60,000 nucleotides of DNA, from contig CM060731.1 in NCBI GenBank assembly GCA_030704615.1, forward strand, positions 69,484,756 through 69,544,755. Reading direction: 5' to 3'. Source of the DNA: Takakia lepidozioides. Lineage: Eukaryota > Streptophyta > Takakiopsida > Takakiales > Takakiaceae. Of the stretch, positions 57,901 to 60,000 are shown piece after piece. The position numbers and the translations under genes were made by a program. Under the pieces are notes generated by a model, which was not told where the DNA came from, ran no database searches, and worked only from the letters and a program-made list of their open reading frames with translations. Every line of letters begins with the position of its first letter. Position 1 is the stretch's first letter.

Positions 57901-59792
57901 AAAGCCAAAGAGCGTGCGATCTTAACAATTTCTGTCAACTGATTTCTGCTCAAGGTGCTTGCTGTTGTAGAGGAGCCCAAAGCATGGGAAGACGTTGCCA
58001 GCACATCTGCTTGCTTGGTGCTGACCTTCTTTGGTGGCCACATAGGACGCACTGGTTTTAACTTCCCAGATTTTACCCCCCGAGCTTCTACGACCAACAG
58101 CCCTATTAAGAACAAGTCCTTAACCATCGGTAGCACCACTGCTCCTGTGCCACTTGCCACCTCCACTGCCTGCAATTCACTCTAGGCACTTAAACATTTT
58201 TGTAGAGTACATACACACATGCACCAACATCAAGGCTGGCAACTTGGAAGATCACAGCTCCAGACTTGCCACTCTCAGATTGAATCCGAGACGAAAACAA
58301 ACAGTTAACCTTTTTGTGCTAGTAAATATGGCACTTGGCCACATCACGCATCAGATTGGGTCAAGATTCTCCACAATATACAAGCGACCAGTGTCAGAGT
58401 GATTATTGGCTTGCAGCCTTAGCTAGGCCTTATGCTAAAATGGTCCATCTTGCCATTGGAAGCAGCAGTGTCTTACCAAAGAGCATAGCAACTCTCTATG
58501 CACAATAGGTAAATAATGTCCAATCCTGAATGAAAGCATTACACCTTAAATGGCCAATCTGACATAGTTGGTATTTTTCTTCTTCTACCAAAGCGTCTCT
58601 TTGCAATCCATCACCTTCTTCTGTCACACCAAGGCCGACTGACTTCAACCATGATGAATGATGGTTTACCTCTTGTGTGATGAGTGCAGTCTCTGCCAAC
58701 GCAATGGAGGCATCAGCATCTGACTGCTTCAGCACTGGCAACTCCTCCTGCTGGCTAGGATACACAGCGATGCAATGGAACTCCAGTTGTCCAGTGCTGT
58801 AACATTCTGCAGGCCGAATGTATACCTGCAGGAATTTCGACTAACCATTCAGAAAGGTCACAAATTTGCCCCCACCCACACATCTTCTACATGGACTGCT
58901 GGGCATCACCTCATTGAGAGAATGTGTGGCAGGTTGGAGCTTCTTAACCCCTCATTTTGGCGCTCAAGTATGCAGTAGGCCCAAGCTTTTGTTATAACTC
59001 TTTCGAACAACTTCTACATGCCTTGATGCTTCGAAGAAAAATAAAACAGATCGACGTAACAAATTATCCTGTTTGTAAATTAATTCGGTCTGTGAGCATG
59101 AATCTCTCTCTTTTTGCAAGTACGACCCTCCTCTTGTCTGAAATCAGGTCAAGCTTTGCATATAAGGAGAATGCGGACTTAAATCTGGCAGGTCAAAATT
59201 CCTCCACAAACGGAGGTTCCGTCCCAGAGCGAGCCTCCACAATCGGAGGTGGGCTTTAGTCTCCGGTCCTCACGACCCTCTTCAACTTCCACCTCTCTGC
59301 TCTGTCTGACAAAGTAAGACCAAGTAGTATGAGGAAACAAAGTTGCTTGCTAACCGTCAATTTGGCATTGTGCCCAACAATGTCGTCACAAAGAGTCAAT
59401 TGTTCGGCGCAGAGGGCCAGAAACTCGGCACTTGGGGCAGAGTGCGCGTGCTTGGAATCCACTGTTTTCCCGACAACAGTGAAGGAGGTGCCGACTGCCG
59501 CGGCAATCGCCATTGCTGAGGATGGAAGCTCCTCATCTTGCACAAGTTTGTCAGTCGTGCGCACCTCTGTTACAGGTTGAAATGCTCTCACTGTGCTGGC
59601 TGCTCGAACGGAAGGGGAGGCCGTCACAGGACATAACGATGCTGATGACTGCAAACCCTGGAATTGGGTTCTTGGATTCCAATGGAAGTAGGAGACATGG
59701 CACAAGTTGGATGTGTCTTCAGAGCAGTAGTGACCAGCTGAGGATATTTTCACTTGGGGAGGAAACGCAGCAGTGACTGTTGCGGCCGCCAT
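54901..59792 (-). CDS. CSK: Chloroplast sensor kinase (CSK), 9 exons
   Basis: CSK is a modified two-component sensor kinase of cyanobacterial origin that links plastoquinone redox state to chloroplast transcription. Exons on the reverse strand: 59792-59355, 58825-58670, 58169-57882, 57357-57292, 56868-56800, 56654-56571, 56183-55978, 55573-55309, 55140-54901. They join in frame to 603 codons, close to Arabidopsis CSK. The N-terminus (about 90 residues, rich in Ser, Ala and Thr) looks like a transit peptide. A GAF domain follows (EFLALCAEQLTLCDDIVG; VYIRPAECYS; VVLPMVKDLFLIGLLVVE). The H-box region reads LLEQAQGPLQAMRTL, with Glu where His is expected, as in Arabidopsis. PMPPLALAPL precedes the ATPase part: LLDRALQHT (N box), FEDNGPD (G1), NGMAFVREIVELQLGG and GAGGTHVEIWLP. 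One intron (after exon 4) ends in TAG with a weak tract. No frame damage is seen. Confidence 0.93.
57665..57749. repeat. Long hairpin in intron 3 of CSK
   Basis: The left arm (57665-57706, TTGCCTTACCAAAGTGGATA...GGAAATC) and the right arm (57709-57749) are reverse complements over about 41 bases with only a few mismatches and almost no loop. Weaker pairing continues outward for about 10 bases. The size fits a small foldback element or a miRNA-type precursor. It lies between CSK exons 3 (ending 57882) and 4 (starting 57357). Confidence 0.85.
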
Positions 59793-60000
59793 AGCCTACT
59801 CCTTCATCAACACCCAGTCCTGAAGCTCTCAAATCATGCCGCACTCAGCATTTCTCCACAACCCAAATGCAATTTATGATCGTACTCGTGGGTCAGAAGC
59901 AGCCAATTTCTTATGGACCGCGTCACCGCACACGCCCGCCAAATGATTTGCACCAGAAGGCAAGCCTGGTTGAGGTCCTTTACCAGTCAGTTCAAAGCTC
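59793..60000. other. Upstream region of CSK
   Basis: Presumed promoter and 5' UTR of CSK at the window edge. No other feature is seen. Confidence 0.4.

Overview
The window is nuclear DNA of a land plant. The evidence is spliced genes with GT-AG introns, a complete MSH7 (the plant-specific MutS homologue), a complete chloroplast sensor kinase (CSK), an SRC2-type C2 protein, a pKIWI502-type flavin oxidoreductase, PLS-DYW pentatricopeptide sequences and Ty1/copia retrotransposons. The abundant PLS-DYW pseudogenes and a piggyBac-like transposase remnant, which is unusual in plants, point to a non-seed plant with much organellar RNA editing, such as a lycophyte, fern or bryophyte. The species cannot be fixed from the sequence.

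Layout. 0.4-3.6 kb: decayed PPR-DYW locus folded into a head-to-head inverted duplication. 4.0-4.4 kb: a tRNA-like (SINE-type) segment and a GTGTAACC minisatellite. 5.6-12.0 kb (+): MSH7, 16 exons assembled here into 1027 codons. 13.1-14.4 kb (-): SRC2-like C2 protein, converging on MSH7. 15-20.3 kb: gene-poor, with GC-rich hairpins, two non-autonomous inverted-repeat elements with 9-bp target duplications, a piggyBac scrap, a beta-lactamase-type fragment and a PIF/Harbinger fragment. 20.9-25.9 kb (-): a full-length copia element with two 228-bp LTRs. 26.5-28.6 kb (+): a two-KH-domain gene. 28.7-29.7 kb (-): a piggyBac-like remnant. 30.5-34.6 kb (-): a second copia element, cut at its 3' end. 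35.8-38.0 kb (+): second copy of the KH gene. 41.7-44.1 kb (-): oxidoreductase, four exons recognised. 44.8-46.2 kb (-): second PPR-DYW pseudogene. 51.8-53.0 kb (+): an intronless MAP kinase. 54.9-59.8 kb (-): CSK, nine exons, 603 codons.

The intact genes are housekeeping or regulatory: nuclear mismatch repair (MSH7), redox signalling in the chloroplast (CSK and perhaps the oxidoreductase) and cytosolic signalling (MAPK, SRC2). They do not form an operon-like unit. Between them lie layers of transposon insertion and segmental duplication. The most notable observations are the KH gene duplication, whose second copy has lost the GXXG loop of KH1; the two related inverted-repeat elements that carry tRNA-like sequence; the self-complementary PPR locus; the piggyBac-like remnant; the MAPK retrogene with a changed activation-loop residue; and a long hairpin inside a CSK intron.
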